Shown here: piece by piece, positions 1 through 6,973 of the stretch | Numbering within the stretch: the first letter of the stretch is position 1 | Layout of the letters: each line of letters begins with the position of its first letter | From: Methanobacteriaceae archaeon | GTDB lineage: Archaea; Methanobacteriota; Methanobacteria; Methanobacteriales; Methanobacteriaceae | Length of the DNA: 8,350 nucleotides | NCBI GenBank assembly: GCA_011620845.1 | Contig: WOYJ01000073.1 | Location: 1-8,350, forward strand | Direction: 5' to 3' | The notes under the pieces: generated by a model | Told to the model about the DNA's origin: nothing | Database searches by the model: none | What the model saw: the letters and a program-made list of their open reading frames with translations, nothing else | Position numbers and translations under genes: made by a program

Positions 1-21
1 AGTTTAACTAATCAAATAAGT

Positions 22-36
22 AATTTATATTAAATT
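22..36 (+). promoter_or_regulatory. Candidate TATA box within a short palindrome, upstream of cas10
   Basis: The stretch TTTATATT at 24-31 resembles the archaeal TATA element (TTTATATA-like). It would place transcription start near 50-60 and leave a leader of about 70 nt before the cas10 start codon. It lies inside a perfect 6-bp inverted repeat, AATTTA (22-27) and TAAATT (31-36), separated by TAT, which could be an operator covering the TATA box. No clear purine-rich BRE precedes it. The region is very AT-rich, so both the promoter and the palindrome could be chance. The call rests on position and motif only. Confidence 0.35.
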
Positions 37-112
37 GATAGTTGCAGGGCAATTTCACATTATTATCCTTTCATTCACTGTTATTGGAGGAAAATATTTT
101 TATTTGTAAAAA

Positions 113-120
113 AGGGGGTG
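113..120 (+). promoter_or_regulatory. Strong ribosome-binding site of cas10
   Basis: AGGGGGTG lies 6 nt before the ATG at 127. It can pair with the archaeal anti-Shine-Dalgarno sequence along all eight positions if one G-U wobble is allowed (AGGAGGTG is the perfect match). It fixes the ATG at 127 as the start of cas10. The same octamer precedes csm3. Confidence 0.75.
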
Positions 121-126
121 TGAAAT

Positions 127-2559
127 ATGAATTTAAAGAATTTACAAGTAGCAGCCCTGCTACATGATATAGGGAAATTCTACCAGAGAACCAGGAAAAA
201 ACACAACTCTAAATACGCTAAGCTGAGCAAAGAAGATTATGGAATTAACGGTGCTCATTCCAAATGGTCAGCCAGTTATGTAACCAATATGAATCTGGAT
301 CCACAGATAGAAGAACTTGTACTGTACCATCACAACCCGGAGAAATCTGGTCATCCGGATATGGCTAAAATACTGCAACAAGCAGATCATCACTCTTCAA
401 AGGAGAGAGATAGGAGTGGTGAAACCAAGGAAGTTAATAAAGAACCTCTCATATCTATTTTTTCACAAGTTAATATTACAGGGGATAGTGAAACCCACTA
501 CTTTCCTTTAAAAACATTAGATCCTACTTCTAAAATCCTGAAACCAACCCAGCTCAAACAAGAAGCAATTGAAGGGCATAATCTCCAGCACAGGTATGAA
601 AACCTCTGGAAATCATTCACCTCAGAATCACAGCACATTATAGGTGAATTAGATTTCAATACATTATATTATCTTATAAAGAAATACACCAGCTTCATCC
701 CATCAGCAGTTTATATGGATGAGCCAGACATATCTCTTTTTGATCATTCAAAGACAACTACCGCTTTGGCAACATGTCTGTACCATTATTATATTGAAAA
801 ACAGGAAATAGCCAATGAAAATGAACATAGTTACCTAATGGTTAGTGGAGATCTCTCCGGTATACAAGATTTTATATATAAAATATCTTCACCCCAAGAA
901 GCTCAGAAAGGGATGAGCAAACGTTTAAGGGGCAGATCATTTTATTTAACCCTACTTAACGACGCCATAGCTCACAGGATAATCAACGACCTTGAACTTT
1001 CTGAAGCGAACATCTTATTCTGTGGTGGGGGTCACTTCACCATCATCGCCCCGCATACCAAAAATGCTAATGAAAAATTAGACCAAACATTAAAGGAAGT
1101 TAACGAAACTCTCTACCAGAATTTTGGATCGGACATCTACTTGGCCCTGGCAAAATTACCCTGCTCAGGCAATGACTTGGAGGAATTTGGAAGGCTGATG
1201 GAAGAAGCATCCTATCAGAATCAGCGGCATAAGAGGCAGAAATTTCAGGATATGTTAGGAGAAATTTTTAAGGAAGAAAAAACAACCCCACCGAATATCT
1301 GCCCGGTGTGTGGTAATGTGAATGAGGCCAATAATTCATTCTGCAGATCCTGCACTGACCATGAAGACTTAGGAAGGAAAATAGCCAATGCAAAATATTT
1401 AATTCGTTCAGTTAGTGAAGATCGAAGTGGGGATGTTAACTTGTTAGGAGTTAGTTACTGGCTGGCTAAAACTGATAAAGATGTAAATAAAGTTCTAGAT
1501 AAAACCAGTTCAAACACTGAGGTTCTGAAACTTAATAACACTGATTTCATGAATATTAAAAAAACAGATAACCGGTTTTCGGCTGGTTTCACTTTCATGG
1601 GAAATACAGTACCTTATCATTCCCAGAAGGGCACCCTTTTTTTCAGTCACCTAGCAGAGATAAGTAAGGGCGCTAATAAGTTAGGCATATTAAAAATGGA
1701 TGTTGATAATCTGGGCAGAATATTTGCAGAAGGATTAGAACACCCCACGATATCCAGGGTTTCAACATTAAGCTCCTTTATGGACTTTTTCTTCTCAGGC
1801 TATATTAATCGGCTGGCCAGAGACTATCGGGTACTGGAAAAAGTATGCCCCAACTGCCAAGATAAAGTAGTATCTAAACAGCTGGAATTTGATGAACAGG
1901 AAAACCCAGTAACTGTCTACCAAGAAAAAGGTAAAGATAAAGTCTGTGAAGAATGTTCAAAGAATGCCATACCCACCATATACACTGTATACTCCGGAGG
2001 GGATGATTTACTTGTTTTAGGACCTTATGATAATGTAATATCATTTGCAAAGGATTTAAGAGAAGATTTCAAAAATTGGACATGTAATAATCAGGATATA
2101 AGTCTATCTGCAGGGATATTCCTGGGAGGGGGTAAGTTCCCAGTGGAAAGAGCGGTTAAAAATGCGGATAAATATTTAGAATTATCTAAGGATGAAAAAG
2201 GAAAGGATTGTATTTCTTTATTTAGTGAAACACTGAAATGGGACACTCAAGACCTTTATAAGGGTTTTGTAGATCTCTTCGAATTCGGACTTAAATTAGA
2301 GGAATTAAATCAAGAAGGAAAAATATCAAAGGGGCTGGTATATTCCATGTTAGTCCTTTGGGAGAATACCTTTGGAGGTATGAGTACAAATAGTAGGGAT
2401 AAATCACGAATAGAGCGGAGAAGTTATGTGCCCTTGTATAAGTACAAATTGCGTACGGTGAATAATCATAAAGTAAGAGAAGAATTAAACCAGGAAGGAT
2501 TGAAGTTCATGCCATGGATTAGAGTACCGGCATCATGGGTAAGTTTACGTACCAGGTGA
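127..2559 (+). CDS. csm1: Cas10/Csm1, large subunit of the type III-A Csm complex (HD nuclease and cyclic oligoadenylate synthetase)
   Basis: This is the signature protein of type III-A interference, 810 aa, full length for the family. The N-terminal HD domain is intact: HD at residues 13-14 (LLHDIGK), further candidate ligands H44, H68/H69 and D87, which predicts target-activated ssDNA cleavage. Palm 1 begins near VSGDLSGIQDF (239-249). A zinc-ribbon-like cluster CPVC (392-395)/CRSC (406-409) lies between the palms. Palm 2 carries the metal-binding MDVDNLG segment (D525, D527) and the cyclase motif GGDD (624-627), which predicts synthesis of cyclic oligoadenylate from ATP. A second cysteine cluster, CPNC (574-577)/CEEC (607-610), is inserted within palm 2 just before GGDD, and this is unusual. 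A helical C-terminal domain follows. The ATG at 127 is supported by the ribosome-binding site at 113-120. The gene leads the operon, and its messenger product should activate the CARF-HEPN protein at 5780-6973. Confidence 0.97.
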   Translation: MNLKNLQVAALLHDIGKFYQRTRKKHNSKYAKLSKEDYGINGAHSKWSASYVTNMNLDPQIEELVLYHHNPEKSGHPDMAKILQQADHHSSKERDRSGETKEVNKEPLISIFSQVNITGDSETHYFPLKTLDPTSKILKPTQLKQEAIEGHNLQHRYENLWKSFTSESQHIIGELDFNTLYYLIKKYTSFIPSAVYMDEPDISLFDHSKTTTALATCLYHYYIEKQEIANENEHSYLMVSGDLSGIQDFIYKISSPQEAQKGMSKRLRGRSFYLTLLNDAIAHRIINDLELSEANILFCGGGHFTIIAPHTKNANEKLDQTLKEVNETLYQNFGSDIYLALAKLPCSGNDLEEFGRLMEEASYQNQRHKRQKFQDMLGEIFKEEKTTPPNICPVCGNVNEANNSFCRSCTDHEDLGRKIANAKYLIRSVSEDRSGDVNLLGVSYWLAKTDKDVNKVLDKTSSNTEVLKLNNTDFMNIKKTDNRFSAGFTFMGNTVPYHSQKGTLFFSHLAEISKGANKLGILKMDVDNLGRIFAEGLEHPTISRVSTLSSFMDFFFSGYINRLARDYRVLEKVCPNCQDKVVSKQLEFDEQENPVTVYQEKGKDKVCEECSKNAIPTIYTVYSGGDDLLVLGPYDNVISFAKDLREDFKNWTCNNQDISLSAGIFLGGGKFPVERAVKNADKYLELSKDEKGKDCISLFSETLKWDTQDLYKGFVDLFEFGLKLEELNQEGKISKGLVYSMLVLWENTFGGMSTNSRDKSRIERRSYVPLYKYKLRTVNNHKVREELNQEGLKFMPWIRVPASWVSLRTR

Positions 2560-2560
2560 T
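2554..2560 (+). promoter_or_regulatory. Ribosome-binding site of csm2, within the end of cas10
   Basis: AGGTGAT spans the last codons and stop of cas10 and lies 3 nt before the ATG at 2564, a short spacing. A GGGAG at 2570-2574 sits 4 nt before an in-frame ATG at 2579, so translation may start at either codon. Either placement implies translational coupling to cas10. Confidence 0.5.
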
Positions 2561-2563
2561 TAG

Positions 2564-3007
2564 ATGAATGGGAGAAGGATGGATCAAGAAATAAATGGAA
2601 TAGTAGGTAATATAAAGCAGTTGGAGATGTTGAAAGATTTAGAACCAAAAGTCTTTGCTGATGAGGATGGATATGCTGATGTCATATCCCGCAGATTAGC
2701 CCGGGAAAGAAATATCAAACCTAAACTAAAGACTAGTCAGTTAAGAAAATTTTTTGGAGCTATCAGAGATATTGAACGAGAAAAAGAATGGAATAAAATG
2801 GAAACTCAATTTTATCTATTAAAACCTAAACTAGCAAATTCCCGGGGAAGAGAACTTATACCCGAAGAATTCTATCAGGTGATGAAGGTTTGCATGAGTA
2901 AAGTAGATAAAGGAACAGAAGAAGATAAGAAAGAAAATTTTAACTGTATGGTAGAGTTTCTAGAAGCTATTGTAGCTTATTACAAATATTATAATCCAAG
3001 AGCATAA
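2564..3007 (+). CDS. csm2: Csm2, small (alpha-helical) subunit of the Csm complex
   Basis: This 147-aa protein is charged and predicted helical, as expected for Csm2, several copies of which line the inner filament facing Cas10 and contact the crRNA-target duplex. The recognisable core is SQLRKFFGAIRDIE followed by a helix and LLKPKLANSRGR, matching the family pattern of an 'LRKFY..I' helix and a 'L.PKLAYA.GR' segment. There is no catalytic motif and none is expected. It begins 4 nt after the cas10 stop codon. The ATG at 2564 gives the length stated, and an in-frame ATG at 2579 (residue 6) is an equally plausible start. Csm2 is poorly conserved, so gene order supports the call as much as sequence does. 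Confidence 0.9.
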   Translation: MNGRRMDQEINGIVGNIKQLEMLKDLEPKVFADEDGYADVISRRLARERNIKPKLKTSQLRKFFGAIRDIEREKEWNKMETQFYLLKPKLANSRGRELIPEEFYQVMKVCMSKVDKGTEEDKKENFNCMVEFLEAIVAYYKYYNPRA

Positions 3008-3015
3008 AGGGGGTG
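3008..3015 (+). promoter_or_regulatory. Strong ribosome-binding site of csm3
   Basis: AGGGGGTG starts 1 nt after the csm2 stop codon and ends 7 nt before the csm3 ATG at 3023. It is identical to the cas10 site at 113-120. A strong independent site fits the need for several Csm3 copies per complex. Confidence 0.75.
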
Positions 3016-3022
3016 TATTAGA

Positions 3023-3763
3023 ATGCAGTTTAGAGAAAATATGATAATAACAGGAAAATTGGTCTGTGAAACAGGACTTCACGTTGGTGGAGCTAACGAA
3101 TCTATTGAGATTGGAGGAATTGATAATATAATCATCCGGGACGCTAATTCTGACCTTCCCTTCATACCCGGATCATCACTAAAGGGGAAGATGAGGAGTC
3201 TCATGGAACTGAACAACCCCCAATCAACTGAAAACATAATTAATACCAGGGGAAAGCCATGCAAATGCGGCACATGTCTCCCCTGCAAAATATTCGGCGT
3301 ATCAGCAGATGATAACAGAGCTGAAGGAAAACAGAGAGGACCCACCCGTCTTATTGTCAGAGATTCCTTCCCTACGGATGAAACCTTGAATTCATGGGAA
3401 ACGAATCAAGAGGTAATCCGAGGTGCAGAAGTTAAATATGAAAACACCATCGACAGAATAACATCAGCAGCCAACCCCCGGCCAAATGAAAGAGTACCTC
3501 GCGGCTCAGAATTTAACATAGAACTAGTATTCAGTGTATATGAAGATGAGGACGAACAGAACTTCCAAGGGGTATTTGAAGCCCTACGTTTAATAGAAGA
3601 TAATTATCTAGGAGGTAGCGGTACCCGAGGTTATGGTAAAATCAGCTTTAAAGATATTAAAGTGGCCCGAAGAGGATCTGATTACTACCGGGAAGGAGTT
3701 TCAGAAGAAATCATAGCAGAGGGCTCCAATTTAAAGGAAGCAATAAGTTCCATAAGTGAGTAG
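3023..3763 (+). CDS. csm3: Csm3, Cas7-type backbone subunit and target-RNA endonuclease
   Basis: This 246-aa RAMP protein forms the multi-copy backbone that wraps the crRNA and cuts bound target RNA at 6-nt intervals. The opening segment has the glycine-rich LHVGG (19-23) and GGIDN, where D34 aligns with the catalytic Asp (D32/D33) of characterised Csm3 proteins, so target RNA slicing should be intact. PGSSLKGKMRSL is the conserved Cas7 loop and helix. A four-cysteine cluster CKCGTCLPC (C80, C82, C85, C88) followed by KIFG is the family's zinc-binding region. The C-terminal glycine-rich loop LGGSGTRGYGKI spans residues 196-207. The ATG at 3023 has a very good ribosome-binding site, so the alternative in-frame Met7 is unlikely. 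Confidence 0.97.
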   Translation: MQFRENMIITGKLVCETGLHVGGANESIEIGGIDNIIIRDANSDLPFIPGSSLKGKMRSLMELNNPQSTENIINTRGKPCKCGTCLPCKIFGVSADDNRAEGKQRGPTRLIVRDSFPTDETLNSWETNQEVIRGAEVKYENTIDRITSAANPRPNERVPRGSEFNIELVFSVYEDEDEQNFQGVFEALRLIEDNYLGGSGTRGYGKISFKDIKVARRGSDYYREGVSEEIIAEGSNLKEAISSISE

Positions 3764-3764
3764 G

Positions 3765-4676
3765 ATGATTATCTACCTTAAACCCAGGTCATTATTTCCC
3801 ACTCTCCATTCAGACACCATCTTCGGGGCACTGATCTACACTATTAAAGAGATATATCCAGAAATTTTCCAGGAACTCTTGGAAAAATTCAAAGATAGTA
3901 ATCCACCATTTTTAGTGTCATCAGCATATCCCTACATTCAAGAGGAGGATGAAAGAATAAGGTTCTTTCCTAAACCCTTGTTAGAACCAGGGAAATTTGA
4001 TGATATGGAAACTTCTAAGAAAATCAGGAAATCCCGTTACATCGAGGAAAGTATTTTCAATTCCTGGATAAATGAAGGAGAAAAAGAAATCGACCAAAGG
4101 ATGGATGATTACCTGCTTCGAGACGGATTGCTATATCATAAAAATCTTAAATCTGATTTTAACTTTTTTGCTGGAACCATACCCCGTAATACTATAAACC
4201 GGATAACCAATGCCTCTGAGAATATTTTCTACTCCTCAGGTGTAGCCATGAAAGGATTAGGGTTGTTTTTTATGGTTAGATTCTTGGAAGATGGTTATGA
4301 TAATATTCTGGAGGGATGTATGCGTTTTTTAAAGGACCGTGGTTTCGGGGGTGACATCTCAATAGGTAAGGGTCATTTTGATTATGATATTAGAGATGAA
4401 AATCCCTTGTCAGGTGAAGGGGAACGTTTCATAACCCTCTCCAGATATATACCTCAGGTTGAAGAGTTAAAATCCATGGGAGATGATCTCTGGTATGAGT
4501 TAGGCTCAAAGAGGGGTCGATCCTCAACAGGTGCTCTTAGACGTGAAATTAGGTTCTTCAGGGAAGGTTCAAGTTTCAAATCATTAGATAAATCCGTATA
4601 TGGTTGTCTGGTAGATTCAGGAGAGGATGCTGTGGAGTATGGTATGGCATACCCTGTAGGAATAGGGGGCGTTTAA
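3765..4676 (+). CDS. csm4: Csm4, Cas5-type subunit that caps the crRNA 5' handle
   Basis: Csm4 binds the crRNA 5' tag and joins Cas10 to the Csm3 backbone. From the ATG at 3765 the protein is 303 aa, normal for the family. Family landmarks are HSDTIFGAL (15-23), PRNTINR (140-146) and the glycine-rich loop GFGGDISIGKG (193-203), and the end YPVGIGG is also typical. The reading frame stays open to a GTG at 3756 that overlaps the end of csm3 by 8 nt. I prefer ATG 3765, 1 nt after the csm3 stop, because Csm4 proteins typically begin with a short hydrophobic strand such as MIIYLKP. No strong ribosome-binding site is visible, so translation is probably coupled to csm3. No nuclease residues are expected. 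Confidence 0.94.
   Translation: MIIYLKPRSLFPTLHSDTIFGALIYTIKEIYPEIFQELLEKFKDSNPPFLVSSAYPYIQEEDERIRFFPKPLLEPGKFDDMETSKKIRKSRYIEESIFNSWINEGEKEIDQRMDDYLLRDGLLYHKNLKSDFNFFAGTIPRNTINRITNASENIFYSSGVAMKGLGLFFMVRFLEDGYDNILEGCMRFLKDRGFGGDISIGKGHFDYDIRDENPLSGEGERFITLSRYIPQVEELKSMGDDLWYELGSKRGRSSTGALRREIRFFREGSSFKSLDKSVYGCLVDSGEDAVEYGMAYPVGIGGV
4664..4671 (+). promoter_or_regulatory. Ribosome-binding site of csm5
   Basis: AGGGGGCG lies in the last codons of csm4, 5 nt before the ATG at 4677. It is a one-base variant of the octamer before cas10 and csm3 and supports this start. Confidence 0.6.
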
Positions 4677-5777
4677 ATGAAACTTAATGTTTCCACAATA
4701 TCGCCAGTTCATGTGGGTAGTGGAGCGGAATATGGCAGTGCAGAGTTTTATAAAGCCTCATTTAAAGGTGAAAATGTACTTGTCAGGGCAGATATTAATC
4801 ATCTTTTCATGATGCTTCCTGATGATCTTAAAGACGAGTTCGTCATCCAATTGGAGGATCCTAATTTCAAATTACACTCCTTCCTGAAGCAGATTAAGAC
4901 ACAACTTCCCAAGGGTGGGTTGGGAAAAATAAGATTATACTTCTCTTACCTTAAAGGAAAGCTACCAGATAATGTCCAAGAGCATATTAAAACTTCCAAC
5001 CTTGCCTATATTCCCGGGACTTCCATAAAAGGCTCAATTAAAACAGCGATTCTTTATGATATGGTGGAAAATAAGGATATAACACGATTAGACCGACTTT
5101 TCCGTAGAGGAAGAAATGGGAAACCTGAGATTAAAAAATGGGATTCACAGAATTTCACAGACGACTTCTTCTCCTCAGACAAGAATAGAAAGCCTAACAC
5201 CAGTATAATGAGATTCTTACAAGTCACAGATACATCCCCTATAAATAGGGTGAGTGTTTATAGCGTGAATTCGGTCAAAGCGGGTTCAACTGGCTGGACC
5301 TGGTACCGTCATTCTATTGAACATGGCAAAACTTTTATAGAAGCCATAGGTGAAAATCAGGAGATGAGCTTTGAGATAAACCTTAACCAAACCGATGAAC
5401 TAATCCAAAACCTCCGCTTAGAATATATGGAGGATTATTTATCACTTGACCGGATTAGGGAGTGTATCTATTTGTTCTCCCAAGACCTTATCGAAAATGA
5501 GATAGAATTCTCCCAAAAATACAATATAGACTTCTTAGAGAGATTCTACGAAAGTCTGTCATCTCATAATACTCAGAAAAACCCGGTGATGAATATTGGT
5601 CAAGGCACTGGTTTCCTGGCCAGTACAATTGGACTCAAAATAAGAGAACTAGACAAGGGATTATATGATAAGGTCAGGCAAGCCTCCGGACGTAAAACAT
5701 ATCCTCAGGAGTTTCCTAAGACTCGCAAAGTAGTATTAGAAGATAATGTACCATTAGGATGGGTTAAGTTGGTGTGA
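4677..5777 (+). CDS. csm5: Csm5, Cas7-like subunit at the crRNA 3' end of the Csm complex
   Basis: This 366-aa RAMP protein caps the 3' end of the Csm backbone and is linked to crRNA 3' maturation. Landmarks are SPVHVGSG (9-16), the conserved loop YIPGTSIKGSIKTAIL (111-126), and a C-terminal glycine-rich segment GQGTGFLAST (308-317). The end PLGWVKL is a common Csm5 C terminus. The start ATG abuts the csm4 stop codon directly (TAA then ATG, no gap) and has a good ribosome-binding site at 4664-4671. Length is typical of the family. I see no frameshift or lost motif. Confidence 0.96.
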   Translation: MKLNVSTISPVHVGSGAEYGSAEFYKASFKGENVLVRADINHLFMMLPDDLKDEFVIQLEDPNFKLHSFLKQIKTQLPKGGLGKIRLYFSYLKGKLPDNVQEHIKTSNLAYIPGTSIKGSIKTAILYDMVENKDITRLDRLFRRGRNGKPEIKKWDSQNFTDDFFSSDKNRKPNTSIMRFLQVTDTSPINRVSVYSVNSVKAGSTGWTWYRHSIEHGKTFIEAIGENQEMSFEINLNQTDELIQNLRLEYMEDYLSLDRIRECIYLFSQDLIENEIEFSQKYNIDFLERFYESLSSHNTQKNPVMNIGQGTGFLASTIGLKIRELDKGLYDKVRQASGRKTYPQEFPKTRKVVLEDNVPLGWVKLV

Positions 5778-5779
5778 TG

Positions 5780-6973
5780 ATGAAAAGAGCGCTTTTAATG
5801 ACTGTTGGAACTGGGGTGGGTGCGAAAAAAGAACAAATAGATAGTTTAGCTCATGGGCTTCTTTCATCTATTCTACACTATAAACCAGATTTAATCATCT
5901 TTTTCGGTTCAGAACTTAGTAAATTAACAGTTAATTCTATTGGTGAACAGTATAAAGAACAGACGTCTGAAGAAATGGGTGTTCATCAGTTCATTACCAT
6001 CGATCATGTGGATCATTTTGAGGAATGCTACCGCAAGATCCGTACGGAAATTTTAGAAAGACCAGACTGGGATATTATAATTGACTACACATCTGGCACT
6101 AAAACCATGACCATGAGCGCTGCAATTGCATCCGTACTTTATCATAAAGAATTAACCCTAGTATCAGGGGAGAGAGGTCCAAATGGATTGATCTTACTTA
6201 ATACTGAGGAAATAAAGACTCAAAATCTTTACTCGGTCTATGATGATCTCTTGATGGCGAAGGTAAAGGAATCTTTCAATCAGTATCGATTCGAAACAGC
6301 CAAAGATATCCTTATGGAAATTGTCCGGGATGAAAATAAGGAAGATTACCAAAATTTAGTGTCAGCCTATAATTCTTGGGATAAATTCAACCACGAAGAT
6401 GCCCTGAAATCAATAACCACTGCTCATATCAGCACTAAAGATGAATCCTTTAAAAAGAATAAGGAGTTTCTGGGAACTCTAGTTAATGCTAAGAAGGTTA
6501 AAGAATATTATTTACTAGCTGATCTTATTAATAATGCCCAAAGAAGATTTCAGGAGGGCAAATATGATGATGCTGTCGCCCGACTCTATAGGGTGGTGGA
6601 ATTCATCGCCCAGACTAAGTTAAAAAAGGAATATGGAATTGAAACCTCAGATGTGGACTTGAAAAAGGTCCCAGAATCTGTGAAGGAGAAGTACCAGGAA
6701 AAGAGTAAAAATGGTAAAATTACCATTGGTTTAAGGGAAGGATATAAACTTCTCCAAGAGCTAGAAGATGATTTAGGGTCAGAATTTTATACTGACAAAA
6801 GACTTTTAGATCTTCTAAGTAACAGGAATAATTCCGTACTGGCTCATGGATTTGAACCAATAACTGAAGAGAAAGAAGTTTCTGAGTTGAAAGATAGGGT
6901 ATTAAATTTAGGCTGCTTACTCTATCGAAATCTGGAAGAATTAATGGTGAAGGCAGAGTTCATGAAACTATGA
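5780..6973 (+). CDS. CARF-HEPN ancillary RNase, Csm6-like (Cas02710/TIGR02710 family)
   Basis: This is the likely effector of cyclic oligoadenylate signalling: the messenger made by Cas10 binds the CARF domain and activates non-specific RNA cleavage by HEPN. The N-terminal CARF domain (about 1-150) starts with LMTVGTGVG and carries the ligand-binding DYTSGTKTM (102-110), the CARF hallmark. A helical linker follows, with QEGKYDDAVARLYRVVEFIAQ (258-278), typical of the Cas02710 family. The HEPN motif is RNNSVLAH (R349 to H356, R-x6-H), so the RNase centre looks intact. From the ATG at 5780 the protein is 397 aa. ATG 5777 (overlapping the csm5 TGA) and GTG 5774 are also in frame. GGTG at 5771-5774 favours 5780. 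Family assignment is from memory of sequence patterns; CARF plus HEPN is visible directly. Which ring size activates it (cA4 or cA6) cannot be read here. No separate ring nuclease is present in the window. Confidence 0.9.
   Translation: MKRALLMTVGTGVGAKKEQIDSLAHGLLSSILHYKPDLIIFFGSELSKLTVNSIGEQYKEQTSEEMGVHQFITIDHVDHFEECYRKIRTEILERPDWDIIIDYTSGTKTMTMSAAIASVLYHKELTLVSGERGPNGLILLNTEEIKTQNLYSVYDDLLMAKVKESFNQYRFETAKDILMEIVRDENKEDYQNLVSAYNSWDKFNHEDALKSITTAHISTKDESFKKNKEFLGTLVNAKKVKEYYLLADLINNAQRRFQEGKYDDAVARLYRVVEFIAQTKLKKEYGIETSDVDLKKVPESVKEKYQEKSKNGKITIGLREGYKLLQELEDDLGSEFYTDKRLLDLLSNRNNSVLAHGFEPITEEKEVSELKDRVLNLGCLLYRNLEELMVKAEFMKL

Noticed and set aside
86..90. GGAGG that could be a ribosome-binding site for a small upstream gene
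   Set aside because: No ATG or GTG at suitable spacing opens a reading frame after it; a TTG at 103-105 runs at once into a stop codon.
95..102. TATTTTTA preceded by purine-rich GGAAAA, a second possible TATA box with BRE
   Set aside because: It would place transcription start at or just before the cas10 ATG, leaving no room for the strong ribosome-binding site at 113-120. The site at 24-31 fits better.
1..126. Possible CRISPR leader or degenerate repeat upstream of cas10
   Set aside because: No segment of repeat length recurs in this stretch, so nothing supports a repeat.
317..511. 64-codon open frame on the plus strand
   Set aside because: It is an out-of-frame reading of the Cas10 HD domain, without a ribosome-binding site or recognisable domain.
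2466..2648. 60-codon open frame on the minus strand across the cas10-csm2 junction
   Set aside because: It has low-complexity composition with no recognisable motif, and both strands cannot easily be constrained with cas10 and csm2 here.
3079..3345. 88-codon open frame on the minus strand
   Set aside because: It lies wholly inside csm3, has no family resemblance and is antisense to a well-supported conserved gene.
5774..5776. GTG as the start of the CARF-HEPN gene
   Set aside because: It overlaps the GGTG that best serves as ribosome-binding site, and ATG codons at 5777 and 5780 follow immediately.
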